Positions 29,122 through 38,313 of a stretch of 64,000 bases of DNA are shown in pieces (positions within the stretch are counted from its first letter, which is position 1; each line of letters opens with the position of its first letter). The translations under genes and the position numbers were made by a program. This DNA is from Sneathiella sp. P13V-1 (lineage in GTDB: Bacteria > Pseudomonadota > Alphaproteobacteria > Sneathiellales > Sneathiellaceae). Location of the stretch: positions 372,001 through 436,000 of the forward strand of contig NZ_WYEU01000001.1 in assembly GCF_015143595.1 (NCBI RefSeq), in the 5' to 3' direction. The notes under the pieces are model-generated. The model made no database searches. It was not told the DNA's origin and saw only the letters and a list, made by a program, of their open reading frames with translations.

Positions 29122-29976
29122 TTACTGAGTTACGGGAGTTGCCGCAGCAACCTTGATGTTTGTGTGGCCATTGGACGCGAACTGTTCTTTCGCCTTCACA
29201 AGCCAGGCTTTGTATTCTTCCATGCTGACCGCTTTAATGGCGATCGGCATAAAGCCGTGACGTGCACCGCAAAGTTCAGAACACTGACCGTAATACATGC
29301 CTTCTTTTTCAATACGCATCCAAGTTTCGTTTACACGACCTGGTACCGCATCCATTTTCACACCAAAAGCAGGGATTGCCCATGAGTGCAGAACGTCTTC
29401 AGCGGTTACCAGCAGACGGATGTTCTGGTTCACTGGCAGAACGATTGTATTGTCAGTGGCGAGCAGACGAGGCTGACCTTCTTTCAGTTCATCTTCTTCA
29501 AGCATCACTGCATCAAATGCCAAACCGTCTTCATCTACATATTCGTAGCCCCAGTACCACTGATACCCGATGGCTTTCAGTGTCATGTCCGCTTTTTCAA
29601 CGCGGTCACCGAAATACAGGAGGCTGAAAGATGGAATAGCAATCACAATCAGAATCAAAACCGGAACAACGGTCCAGATGATTTCAATCAGTGTATTATG
29701 GGAAGTCTTGGAAGGGGTTGGGTTCGCTTTACGATTAAAACGAATTGCCACGTAAATCATCAGCGCCAGAACAAACAGCGAAATGATTGTAATGATCCAC
29801 AAAAGCAGATTGTGGAAGTCGTGCATTTTGTGCGCAACAGGAGAGAAAGCCTCCTGAAAACCAAATTGCCAAGGGACTGGTTGTCCCTGACCTGCCGCTG
29901 AGGCAGTCCCTGTGGTGAACACCATCATTGCATACGCAGCAATGAAGGTGATGATACCCTTAACCTTAGCCATCAT
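29122..29976 (-). CDS. ctaC: cytochrome c oxidase subunit II
   Basis: Receives electrons from cytochrome c through Cu(A). 284 residues: a signal peptide (MMAKVKG to about residue 27), two membrane helices (approximately 55-78 and 95-115), then a cupredoxin domain with Cu(A) motifs DVLHSWAIPAFGVKMDAVPGR and GQCSELCGARHGFMPI. QWYWGYEY is the aromatic electron-entry region. First gene of the oxidase operon, behind a 461-bp divergent gap shared with tldD. Confidence 0.98.
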   Translation of the reverse strand: MMAKVKGIITFIAAYAMMVFTTGTASAAGQGQPVPWQFGFQEAFSPVAHKMHDFHNLLLWIITIISLFVLALMIYVAIRFNRKANPTPSKTSHNTLIEIIWTVVPVLILIVIAIPSFSLLYFGDRVEKADMTLKAIGYQWYWGYEYVDEDGLAFDAVMLEEDELKEGQPRLLATDNTIVLPVNQNIRLLVTAEDVLHSWAIPAFGVKMDAVPGRVNETWMRIEKEGMYYGQCSELCGARHGFMPIAIKAVSMEEYKAWLVKAKEQFASNGHTNIKVAAATPVTQ

Positions 29977-30010
29977 GTGTTCCCGTCTCTAATAGCTTTT
30001 ACGTTTTGGA

Positions 30011-30038
30011 AAATCGCAGCACACACGTTTTGCGATTT
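30011..30038 (-). promoter_or_regulatory. 8-bp perfect inverted repeat in the ctaC leader
   Basis: AAATCGCA (30011-30018) and TGCGATTT (30031-30038) separated by 12 bp, ending 34 bp before the ctaC start. It could be an operator or a leader hairpin. No regulator is assigned. Confidence 0.35.
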
Positions 30039-30084
30039 ACCTTACATCGTTGTTTTCTAGCCAGTCTTACGAAGCTAATCAAAA

Positions 30085-30098
30085 ATGATTTGGATCAA
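30085..30098 (-). promoter_or_regulatory. FNR/FixK-like box upstream of ctaC
   Basis: On the minus strand TTGAT-CCAA-ATCAT, nine of ten defined bases of TTGAT-N4-ATCAA, centred about 115 bp before the ctaC start. FNR/FixK-family control of oxidase operons by oxygen is established in alphaproteobacteria. A matching -10 element at the ideal spacing is weak, so activation versus repression is not clear. Confidence 0.45.
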
Positions 30099-30437
30099 TT
30101 TTGAGCGGGAAATTACATCATGCCAACCCAAAAGGACAAGCCCAACAATGGAATTATATCCTTAATAATAATGGGCAGAAATTCAGATATGTGACAGGAA
30201 GATCAATATACCAAACAATTACAATGAGTTAGATATATTTAGATGGTTGTAATTTATACTTTTTGGATGTGTAGAATTGCCGCGACACGTTACATTCATG
30301 TGACACTTTGTCGCACTATTTGGCCGGGATTCACAAGTTTCTGAATCAAATATTGGGACTGATGTCTCGACATCAAGGTCCGGAATGCACATATTTGTAT
30401 AAATTCAGAAATAACCCGACCGGAGTGGGAGTAACAC

Positions 30438-31871
30438 GTGACGGACGCAAATATCGCCAACAGCCTTTTTTTTGAAAATAGCGAAATGGATCGTTCAACG
30501 GTCGAGAGACAGGTCTCTGACGCCTTGAAAGGGGCCGATGACGGTGAACTCTTCCTTGAATATCGCCAGTCAGAAGCTTTCTCTTTTGACGACGGTCGCC
30601 TGAAAAGTGCCAGTTTTGATACCACTCAAGGATTTGGTCTGAGGGCTGTATGCGGGGAAGCAACCGGTTTTGCGCACGCATCCGAATTATCTGACAGAGC
30701 AGTTGAAAACGCGGCAGATACAGTGCGCGCGGTAACAAGCGGTAAAAGCGGATCTATCGCCTTACCACCAGCTGGCGTGAACCGGAGCCTCTACAGTGAT
30801 GAAAATCCCATCTCGGACATCCCGTTTGAGACCAAAGTAAAGACACTTGCTGAGATTGATGCTTACGCCCGCGCGAAAGACAGCCGCGTTGTTCAGGTAT
30901 CCGCCTCCCTTGCCGGATCCTGGCAAGTGGTCGAGATTATCAGAAGCGGCGCGGAGCGTTCCTGCGACATTCGCCCCCTCGTCCGCCTCAACGTATCCGT
31001 GGTTGTTGAAAAAGATGGCCGCCGTGAAAGCGGAAGCCATGGCACGGGCGGCCGAACAGGCTATGACTTCTATCTTCAAGAAGACACATGGAAGTCAGCT
31101 GTGGATGAAGCCTTGAGACAGGCTGTTGTTAATCTTGATTCTGTTGATGCCCCAGCTGGTGAAATGGAAGTGATTGTGGGCCCCGGTTGGCCTGGCATCA
31201 TCCTTCACGAAGCTGTTGGCCATGGTCTTGAGGGTGATTTTAACCGCAAAAAAACATCTGTTTTCTCTGATCTGATCGGGGAGCGTGTTGCCGCGCCCGG
31301 CGTCACTGTTGTCGATGATGGAACAATTCCTGATCGCCGTGGATCACTGACCGTAGATGATGAAGGGACTGCAAGTTCCTGCACCACTCTGATCGAGGAC
31401 GGCATCTTGGTTGGATATATGCAGGATCGCCAAAATGCACGTCTGATGGGTGTGGATCCGACCGGCAACGGGCGCCGCGAAAGCTATTCCCATCTTCCAA
31501 TGCCGCGTATGACCAACACCTATATGCTTGGCGGAGACAGAGACCCTGATGAAATTCTGGGATCCGTCAAAAAAGGTCTCTACGCCATCAACTTTGGTGG
31601 CGGACAGGTAGATATCACATCCGGCAAGTTTGTGTTCTCCTGCACTGAAGCCTACATGATCGAAGATGGCAAGCTCACCGCCCCTGTTAAGGGTGCAACT
31701 CTGATCGGTACTGGCAGCGAAGCTTTGAAGAAAGTGAAAGCTGTTGGTAACGACATGGCCCTTGATAGCGGCATCGGCACTTGCGGCAAAGCGGGGCAAA
31801 GCGTTCCTGTGGGTGTGGGACAGCCAACCATGCTATTGGAAGGCCTCACTGTTGGTGGTACGGCCTCCTAA
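30438..31871 (+). CDS. tldD: metalloprotease TldD
   Basis: Subunit of the TldD-TldE (PmbA) zinc protease that degrades or matures small unfolded or modified peptides. 477 residues from a GTG start behind GGAGTGGGAG. Metal motif HExxxH is at 257-262 (ILHEAVGHGLEGDF); a later cysteine region SCTEAYMIEDG is the usual third ligand site. The partner pmbA is in the same direction 6.4 kb downstream, not adjacent. A cytochrome-like gene starts on the base after the stop, so the two are almost certainly co-transcribed. Confidence 0.95.
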   Translation: MTDANIANSLFFENSEMDRSTVERQVSDALKGADDGELFLEYRQSEAFSFDDGRLKSASFDTTQGFGLRAVCGEATGFAHASELSDRAVENAADTVRAVTSGKSGSIALPPAGVNRSLYSDENPISDIPFETKVKTLAEIDAYARAKDSRVVQVSASLAGSWQVVEIIRSGAERSCDIRPLVRLNVSVVVEKDGRRESGSHGTGGRTGYDFYLQEDTWKSAVDEALRQAVVNLDSVDAPAGEMEVIVGPGWPGIILHEAVGHGLEGDFNRKKTSVFSDLIGERVAAPGVTVVDDGTIPDRRGSLTVDDEGTASSCTTLIEDGILVGYMQDRQNARLMGVDPTGNGRRESYSHLPMPRMTNTYMLGGDRDPDEILGSVKKGLYAINFGGGQVDITSGKFVFSCTEAYMIEDGKLTAPVKGATLIGTGSEALKKVKAVGNDMALDSGIGTCGKAGQSVPVGVGQPTMLLEGLTVGGTAS

Positions 31872-32669
31872 ATGAAAAAAATTCTCTGCGGCATCTTATT
31901 GACAGTTCTTATGCCAATGGCAGGTCATATATATGCCGCAGAAGAAGACTGGATGCCGCCGGGCAGCAAGATCAGTACGTTAGAAAGCCCAGAAGAATGG
32001 ACCTTTTCCCCAATGCTTGAAAAAGACGCCTTGCTGGGGCGGCTTCTGTTTCATTCCCCATCGCTTCTTGGGGAAAAAGCGGTGCGAATGGGGCTCACCT
32101 GCGCAAGTTGCCATCCTGCCGGTCATAAAAACGATCAGTTTTTTATCCCCGGTCTATCTGATGAGCCCGGCACCATCGACCTCACCAGTGACTTTTGGTA
32201 CGAAGGGGGTGACGACCATAAATTTAATCCCAAATTGATCCCTAGCCTTCGGATCTCACGATTTAAAAACAATTTTGGCACAGGACCGCATTTTCGAACT
32301 CTCGATGATTTCTCTCGCCATGTCATCGTTACTGAATTTGGCGGACCGGAGCCCAACGTAAAAATCCTGAAACTGTTGGCAGCCTATATGTCAGAGCTGT
32401 CCAATCCCGCACAACCAAGCACTACAAAAGTGCCTCCCCAAATACCGTTTCATCACTATGTGGGGCTGTTTGAGGATCTCCCCCAGGAGCGTCATTTAAT
32501 TGCTTCTATGCTGCTTGAAGAAACAGGGCGGCGCTACAAGCAAATCAAAAACCCTGCGTTCATTGAAATCGCGAGGGAACTAAAAAAGCTCCGGGAAGGA
32601 AACCTGCCCGAAGCTCAAATTAACGCGTCGATTAATAGTCTGAGAAAACTTAGTAAGCGTATTCTTTGA
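31872..32669 (+). CDS. monohaem c-type cytochrome, MauG/peroxidase-like
   Basis: 265 residues with an N-terminal signal peptide ([10 protein letters not shown], cleaved near YAAEE at 22-25) and one haem c site, CASCH at 77-81. The segment after it, [21 protein letters not shown], resembles the region of dihaem peroxidases/MauG near their second domain, but a second CxxCH is absent. The C-terminal 60 residues are Lys/Glu-rich helices. It follows tldD with no gap and overlaps convergent gshA by 20 bp. It probably transfers electrons in the periplasm. The reaction is unknown. Confidence 0.75.
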   Translation: MKKILCGILLTVLMPMAGHIYAAEEDWMPPGSKISTLESPEEWTFSPMLEKDALLGRLLFHSPSLLGEKAVRMGLTCASCHPAGHKNDQFFIPGLSDEPGTIDLTSDFWYEGGDDHKFNPKLIPSLRISRFKNNFGTGPHFRTLDDFSRHVIVTEFGGPEPNVKILKLLAAYMSELSNPAQPSTTKVPPQIPFHHYVGLFEDLPQERHLIASMLLEETGRRYKQIKNPAFIEIARELKKLREGNLPEAQINASINSLRKLSKRIL

Positions 32670-34017
32670 AAATCGGATCGATATTTCCGTTCCACTTACC
32701 GTGATAGCATTCCAGCAATTCATCTGCTGGTGTTTTACCGGATTCGACAGTGTTCTTAAGAGCGTTCAGGAAGTGAACTTCGTCTTCACCGAAGCTATCC
32801 AGACGTTTTCTGGCTTTAAGGCCCGCACTTGCTATTTCCAGAACCTCTTTGGATAGATCCTGAATTGTACGCCCGCCGGGAACTTCGGTTTGAAGCGCTG
32901 TGGTCACCACATCTTCGCGAAGTTTTTGGCGCTCTTCTGCTGTCCAGTTTTTCACCAGATCCCACGCGGCATCCAGCGCCGCATCATCATAAAGCAGACC
33001 AACCCAAAGCGCAGGCAATGCACAAAGGCGGCGCCAAGGACCACCATCTGCCCCGCGCATTTCCAGAAAACGCTTCATCCGGACTTCAGGGAACAATGTG
33101 GTCAGATGGTTATCCCAATCCACCAAATTTGGACGCTCGCCCGGCAAGGCGGGAAGGCGACCTTCCATAAAGTCACGGAAAGATTGGCCTGATGCGTCAA
33201 TATATCTGCCGTCCCGGTAGACAAAATACATCGGTACATCCAACGCATAATCCACATATTGTTCAAAACTGAATCCGTCTTCAAAGACAAAAGGCAACAT
33301 ACCTGTGCGATCCGGATCTGTATCTGTCCAGATATAGCTGCGATGGCTCAAATGGCCATTTGGCTTACCCTCAGTAAATGGGGAGTTTGCAAATAAGGCT
33401 GTTGCAATTGGCTGCAATGCCAGACTTGTGCGGAATTTCTTGATCATGTCCGCTTCGGATCCGAAATCCAGATTAACCTGCACCGTGCAGGAGCGGAACA
33501 TCATATCCAGACCATGCTGACCGCGCTTTGGCATATATTCGCGCATGATGCCGTAACGGCCTTTTGGCATAATAGGTGTTTCTTCGCGGGTCCATTTCGG
33601 ACTAAATCCGAGGCCTAAGAAGCCCACACCGATTTCATCACCGACTTCGCGAACTTGTGCCAAATGGGTGTGAACTTCACTGCAGGTTTGGTGAAGATTT
33701 TCAAGCGCCTCACCAGAAAGTTCCAGCTGACCGCCCGGCTCCAAGCTCACAGAATATCCTCTCATGGTCAGCGCAATGACGTTGTCGCCTTCCATTTGCG
33801 GCTCCCAACCGAAACGCTGCAACCCTTCCAGCATGGCTTTGATGCCGCTTGGCCCTTCGTAAGGCAGGGGTTCCAATGTTTCCAGATTAAAGCCGAATTT
33901 TTCATGCTCGGTACCGATGCGCCAATCGGTTTTTGGCTTACAGCCGCTTTCCATAAACTCGATGAGTTGGGCTTTGCTGGCAATTTCAGTTGCCTTGCCT
34001 TGTGCTGGTCCTGACAT
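32650..34017 (-). CDS. gshA: glutamate-cysteine ligase (alphaproteobacterial/plant type)
   Basis: First step of glutathione synthesis, ATP-dependent ligation of glutamate to cysteine. 455 residues. Motifs of the GCS2 family: [13 protein letters not shown] (catalytic glutamates), [40 protein letters not shown] and [18 protein letters not shown]. No signal peptide. The start is supported by AGAGGAAACCGG before the ATG. rsmE is 137 bp upstream in the same direction. Glutathione also fits the presence of an Prx5-type peroxiredoxin and ArsC in the window. Confidence 0.96.
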   Translation of the reverse strand: MSGPAQGKATEIASKAQLIEFMESGCKPKTDWRIGTEHEKFGFNLETLEPLPYEGPSGIKAMLEGLQRFGWEPQMEGDNVIALTMRGYSVSLEPGGQLELSGEALENLHQTCSEVHTHLAQVREVGDEIGVGFLGLGFSPKWTREETPIMPKGRYGIMREYMPKRGQHGLDMMFRSCTVQVNLDFGSEADMIKKFRTSLALQPIATALFANSPFTEGKPNGHLSHRSYIWTDTDPDRTGMLPFVFEDGFSFEQYVDYALDVPMYFVYRDGRYIDASGQSFRDFMEGRLPALPGERPNLVDWDNHLTTLFPEVRMKRFLEMRGADGGPWRRLCALPALWVGLLYDDAALDAAWDLVKNWTAEERQKLREDVVTTALQTEVPGGRTIQDLSKEVLEIASAGLKARKRLDSFGEDEVHFLNALKNTVESGKTPADELLECYHGKWNGNIDPIFKEYAY

Positions 34018-34154
34018 CCGGTTTCCTCTAACTCTTCATTCAGGGTAAAGCGCCCACTCACCCGTTCATTGATATCTGACTTAATGGAACAATCAAAGTG
34101 CATCAAGTCAAAATCCAGAAAATAGACTTATGCGCGGCAGCGGTCACATTACTG

Positions 34155-34895
34155 TCACCAGTCCCCTAAGACCGATTGCACAAGAGTAACCGCGGAGATT
34201 GCCGCTGTTTCCGCCCGCAAAATGCGCGGCCCGAGCTTTAAGGTGCAGGATTTACTGACGGCTTCAAATTGCTCAAGCTCTTCATCTGCAAATCCGCCTT
34301 CTGGGCCGATCAATACGGTAACTTTCTCTGATTTCTCTATACCGCTTAATGCCTGAACCGGATTAAGGTCATCAGACCTTTCCGCACAGTAGATAAGGGT
34401 GCGTCCTTCCGCCTCAACATATTTCAAAAATGTGCCAAGTTTCGATGTAGCGTAAACCTCCGGTATATCCAGACGCTCACATTGTTCAGCGGCTTCAATC
34501 ACCTGAAGTAGCATTTTATCTTCACGAAGCCGGTCTGCATTGGTTCGATTGGTTTGCACAGGCCGTAGCGCCGAAACACCCAGTTCCGTCATTTTCTGAA
34601 CGACAATCCCGTTCTGGATTTTCTTCAACGGCGCAAAGGCGATTTCTATATTGGAAGAAGATGTCTGTTCTCTCAATTGTTCAACAACATGAACCAGACA
34701 CTGGTTTTTGCGCGCTTGCTGAATAACACCCCGCCACTCTCCATCACGGCCGTTAAACAGGATAAGCTCATCCCCTTCCCCGCGCCTCATCACCGTCACT
34801 ACGTAATGGCTTTGCTCTTTCCCAAGGGGAATACCCTGATCTTTAGAAAGGTCACTTTCAACATAAAGACGAGGGGTGTTTTGTTTTTTCAGCAT
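34155..34895 (-). CDS. rsmE: 16S rRNA (uracil-1498-N3)-methyltransferase
   Basis: Methylates U1498 in the decoding region of 16S rRNA. 246 residues from the ATG at 34895; a GTG just before it would add one residue. N-terminal PUA-like domain (PRLYVESDLSKDQ, HYVVTVMRRGEGD) and SPOUT knot with KMTELGVSALRPVQTNR, GPEGGFADEELEQF, and the C-terminal LGPRILRAETAAISA motif. Divergent from ubiA across 118 bp, an arrangement common in alphaproteobacteria. Confidence 0.96.
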   Translation of the reverse strand: MLKKQNTPRLYVESDLSKDQGIPLGKEQSHYVVTVMRRGEGDELILFNGRDGEWRGVIQQARKNQCLVHVVEQLREQTSSSNIEIAFAPLKKIQNGIVVQKMTELGVSALRPVQTNRTNADRLREDKMLLQVIEAAEQCERLDIPEVYATSKLGTFLKYVEAEGRTLIYCAERSDDLNPVQALSGIEKSEKVTVLIGPEGGFADEELEQFEAVSKSCTLKLGPRILRAETAAISAVTLVQSVLGDW

Positions 34896-35012
34896 CACAT
34901 CGGCCCACTTGCAGATAATTGCCCGTTATTTCCGGGTATAGCGCTAAAGGAACGTTGATGTCATCCCATCATTCAGGTAAGTCCATGTAACGGCCCTTTT
35001 CAGGACAGGTGA

Positions 35013-35957
35013 ATGAGTAAGACGGTGAAAACCAAAGAAGATAAGATCATAGCGGATGCCAGCCGCCAGAACTGGGTGGACAAATACGCCCCGGAGGGTG
35101 TGCAGCCCTATTTCAAACTGTCCCGTATAGATCGCCCTATTGGCACCTGGCTTTTACTGTTTCCCTGTTGGTGGGCGCTTGCCATGACGGCTGGTCCAGA
35201 ACAGCTGCCAAACTTCTTATATCTTCTTCTGTTTGCCATTGGTGCATTTGTAATGCGCGGGGCGGGATGTACGCTCAACGATATCGCAGATCGAGATTTT
35301 GATGGATCTGTGGAGCGAACCCGAAAGCGCCCCATTCCAAGCGGACAGGTAAGCGTGCTTCAGGCTTTTATCTGGCTTGGCGCCCAATGCCTTATTGGTC
35401 TGCTGGTTCTGCTGCAGTTTAATAATTTCGCTATCATTGTGGGTGCCTGTAGTTTGATTTTAGTGGCGATTTACCCCTTCGCTAAACGCTTTACCTATTG
35501 GCCGCAGTTTTTTCTGGGGCTCGCCTTTAATTACGGGGCGCTTCTCGGGTGGGCGGTGACCACAGAGAGCATTACACCTGCGGCTGCCTCCTTATATCTG
35601 GCAGGTATCCTCTGGACACTTGGTTACGACACCATCTATGCCCATCAGGATAAAGAGGATGATATTCTGATCGGGGTCAAATCCACCGCCCTTAAATTCG
35701 GTGAACAGACCGTTAGTTGGATGATCACCTTCTATTCCTTCACCTTGTTCTTTATAGTTTTAAGCGGTTTCTGGATGAATATGTCACCGCTTTTCTATGT
35801 GGGCATGGCCGGGGCGGCGGTACATCTATTGTGGCAGGTGAAATCTTTGGATATTCATGACGGGGACAAATGTCTCGCCTTGTTTAAATCCAATAAATCA
35901 TTTGGTGCCATTGTCTTCTTCGCCATTGTCGCTGGCAATTTCAATATCACGGGTTAG
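35013..35957 (+). CDS. ubiA: 4-hydroxybenzoate polyprenyltransferase
   Basis: Attaches the polyprenyl tail to 4-hydroxybenzoate in ubiquinone synthesis. 314 residues, about eight hydrophobic helices. Two Asp-rich prenyl-diphosphate motifs are visible: [21 protein letters not shown] and [20 protein letters not shown]-terminal hydrophilic leader (~25 residues) is longer than in E. coli but usual for alphaproteobacteria. ubiD follows 11 bp later, so the two form a ubiquinone module. Confidence 0.96.
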   Translation: MSKTVKTKEDKIIADASRQNWVDKYAPEGVQPYFKLSRIDRPIGTWLLLFPCWWALAMTAGPEQLPNFLYLLLFAIGAFVMRGAGCTLNDIADRDFDGSVERTRKRPIPSGQVSVLQAFIWLGAQCLIGLLVLLQFNNFAIIVGACSLILVAIYPFAKRFTYWPQFFLGLAFNYGALLGWAVTTESITPAAASLYLAGILWTLGYDTIYAHQDKEDDILIGVKSTALKFGEQTVSWMITFYSFTLFFIVLSGFWMNMSPLFYVGMAGAAVHLLWQVKSLDIHDGDKCLALFKSNKSFGAIVFFAIVAGNFNITG

Positions 35958-35968
35958 GACTGAAATTT

Positions 35969-37477
35969 ATGGCCTATTCATCACTACGAGATTTTCTGGA
36001 ACAGCTGGAACGTGAAGACAAATTGGTGCGCGTCTCAGAGCCCGTTTCCACCAACCTGGAGATGACAGAAATCCAAACCCGCCTTCTAGCAGAAGGGGGT
36101 CCTGCGGTTCTGTTTGAAAACCCGATCACGGAAGATGGCACACCGGCCAAAATGCCAATGCTTGTCAATCTGTTCGGGACAGTAGATCGTGTTGCCATGG
36201 GGATGAACAGAAAGCCTGAAGAATTGCGGGAAGTTGGTGAAACGCTCGCCTTCTTGCGCCAACCTGAACCACCAGCCAATTTCAAAGAGGCCATGGGCAT
36301 GCTACCGGTCTTGAAAACCGCCATGACCATGCGTCCAAAATCCGTTCGCTCAGCTCCCTGTCAGGAAGTGGTCCTTACAGGGGATGATGTTAATCTGGAT
36401 GATCTGCCCATTCAGACCTGCTGGCCGGGAGAACCTGCCCCGCTGATCACCTGGCCGCTGGTGGTGACCAAGGGGCCAAGTGACGATAAAACGGATAATT
36501 TCAATCTTGGCATCTACCGAATGCAGAAACTGGGTCGCAACAAGACCTTGATGCGGTGGCTGAAACATCGCGGCGGCGCGCAGCATTATCAGCGTTGGAA
36601 AGATAAAAAACCTGAACCGCTTCCTGCGGCAGTGGTCATTGGCGCAGATCCCGGCACCATTTTGGCGGCGGTAACTCCAATTCCGGACACCTTATCTGAA
36701 TATCAGTTTGCAGGCCTTTTACGCGGTCAAAAAGTGGAACTGGTGGATTGTAAAACCGTTCCGCTGAAAGTACCCGCTACCGCCGAGATTATTCTGGAAG
36801 GTTATGTGTCACTGGATGAATATGGTGACGAAGGTCCATACGGTGATCATACCGGGTATTATAATTCCGTTGAATCCTTCCCAGTGTTCAATATCACTGC
36901 CATTACACGCCGCAAAAACCCAATTTACCTGTCCACCTTCACAGGACGCCCCCCTGATGAACCTAGTGTATTGGGGGAAGCAATGAACGAGTTGTTCATT
37001 CCGCTCCTTCAGCAGCAATTCCCCGAAATTGTTGATTTCTGGCTACCACCGGAAGGGTGTAGTTACCGGATCGCTGTGATCTCCATGAAGAAAGCCTACC
37101 CAGGTCATGCAAAGCGCGTGATGATGGGGGCGTGGTCCTTCCTTCGCCAATTCATGTACACGAAATTCCTGATTATTGTGGATGACGACATTGATGCCCG
37201 GGATTGGAAGGATGTGATGTGGGCCATCTCCACCCGCATGGATCCGGTGCGCGACATCACCACCATCGAAGGCACACCGATCGACTATCTAGACTTTGCG
37301 TCTCCTGAAAGCGGACTTGGCGGCAAACTGGCGCTGGACGCCACCAACAAAATGCCGCCGGAGACACACCGGGAATGGGGTGAGAAAATCCAGATGGATG
37401 AAGAGGTTATCAAGAAAGTGGATGATATGTGGTCCCGCCTTGATCTGCCGGGCAGCGGCAAAGCGATCTGGAAGTAA
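35969..37477 (+). CDS. ubiD: 3-octaprenyl-4-hydroxybenzoate carboxy-lyase
   Basis: Decarboxylates polyprenyl-4-hydroxybenzoate using prenylated FMN. 502 residues. Typical motifs: [19 protein letters not shown], the [20 protein letters not shown] stretch, [12 protein letters not shown] (with the catalytic Glu), and [16 protein letters not shown]-terminus includes [20 protein letters not shown], the shared end of UbiD. The flavin prenyltransferase UbiX needed for the cofactor is not in this window. The TSUP gene begins 3 bp after its stop. Confidence 0.96.
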   Translation: MAYSSLRDFLEQLEREDKLVRVSEPVSTNLEMTEIQTRLLAEGGPAVLFENPITEDGTPAKMPMLVNLFGTVDRVAMGMNRKPEELREVGETLAFLRQPEPPANFKEAMGMLPVLKTAMTMRPKSVRSAPCQEVVLTGDDVNLDDLPIQTCWPGEPAPLITWPLVVTKGPSDDKTDNFNLGIYRMQKLGRNKTLMRWLKHRGGAQHYQRWKDKKPEPLPAAVVIGADPGTILAAVTPIPDTLSEYQFAGLLRGQKVELVDCKTVPLKVPATAEIILEGYVSLDEYGDEGPYGDHTGYYNSVESFPVFNITAITRRKNPIYLSTFTGRPPDEPSVLGEAMNELFIPLLQQQFPEIVDFWLPPEGCSYRIAVISMKKAYPGHAKRVMMGAWSFLRQFMYTKFLIIVDDDIDARDWKDVMWAISTRMDPVRDITTIEGTPIDYLDFASPESGLGGKLALDATNKMPPETHREWGEKIQMDEEVIKKVDDMWSRLDLPGSGKAIWK

Positions 37478-37480
37478 TCT

Positions 37481-38251
37481 GTGACTTTTATTGACGATCC
37501 CATATTCTATGTCGCTGCCATTCCGGCCATGCTCATCATTGGCATTTCCAAGGGCGGGTTTGCTGGAACCCTTGGCATGTTGGGGGTCCCATTGGTTACA
37601 TTGGTTATCCCACCGGTTCAGGCGGCGGCGATTATCCTGCCTATTCTTTGTTTGATGGATATCTTTGGTCTGATTGCGTATCGCCGCGGGGCCGACTGGA
37701 AGAACCTTTGGTGCATGTTGCCAGGCGCGGTAACGGGCATATTCATAGGTGCCTTGCTGTTTAAGTATCTAAACGACGATATTGTGCGCCTGTTGGTAGG
37801 ATCCGTTGCGGTTCTCTTCACCCTGAACCATTGGCTGAAACCCGCTATCAAACAACAGGTGGCAGGCCGCAGTTTTATAAAGGGCAGTTTCTGGGGCAGC
37901 ATTTCCGGCTTCACCAGCTTTGTTGCTCATGCAGGCGGGCCACCACTTCAATTTTATATGCTGCCACAGAAAATCAATAAGACATTGTTTGTGGGAACCA
38001 GCGTCTGGTTCTTCTTTGTGGTAAATTATGTAAAACTGATCCCCTACACCTACCTTGGACAGTTTTCGTCTGAGAATTTAGGCACTTCGCTTCTTCTGTT
38101 ACCCTTAGCCCCTATTGGTATCTGGTTGGGTGTAAGACTTCACAAGCTGGTCCCGGAGGAGCTTTTCTATCGTTTCGCGTATCTGATGCTCTTCGCCGTT
38201 GGTCTGAAACTTCTATTTGATGCCTTTAACGGACTTTTTGGCATTTTCTGA
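37481..38251 (+). CDS. TSUP family permease (TauE/SafE type)
   Basis: 256 residues, eight hydrophobic segments, with N-terminal family signature IGISKGGFAGTLGMLGVPL and the second-repeat motif SGFTSFVAHAGGPPLQFYML. The family exports or imports sulfur-containing or organic anions; the substrate here is unknown. GTG start at 37481, 3 bp after the ubiD stop, with GGAAG before it. Its place in a ubiA-ubiD-TSUP-pmbA run gives no clear hint to substrate. Confidence 0.9.
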   Translation: MTFIDDPIFYVAAIPAMLIIGISKGGFAGTLGMLGVPLVTLVIPPVQAAAIILPILCLMDIFGLIAYRRGADWKNLWCMLPGAVTGIFIGALLFKYLNDDIVRLLVGSVAVLFTLNHWLKPAIKQQVAGRSFIKGSFWGSISGFTSFVAHAGGPPLQFYMLPQKINKTLFVGTSVWFFFVVNYVKLIPYTYLGQFSSENLGTSLLLLPLAPIGIWLGVRLHKLVPEELFYRFAYLMLFAVGLKLLFDAFNGLFGIF

Positions 38252-38313
38252 TTTTAATTTAACCACGCAGCCCCTACTTTAAGGGCAGTGATTAAGCCAG
38301 TGGTCAGGAAAAT

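Larger units (their letters stand above)
29977..30437. other. 461-bp divergent intergenic region ctaC/tldD
   Basis: No coding frame, RNA gene or repeat element is convincing here. It contains an 8-bp inverted repeat close to ctaC (30011-30038), an FNR-like box (30085-30098), a 6-bp inverted repeat GCGACA/TGTCGC (30282-30314) and long AT-rich stretches (30130-30270). No clear sigma70 promoter pair was found for tldD; TATAAA at 30398-30403 lacks a good -35. Confidence 0.6.

Noticed and set aside
30282-30314. GCGACA/TGTCGC inverted repeat before tldD
   Set aside because: Short arms and long spacer; within chance expectation.
30398-30403. TATAAA as a tldD promoter -10
   Set aside because: No acceptable -35 at 16-18 bp spacing.
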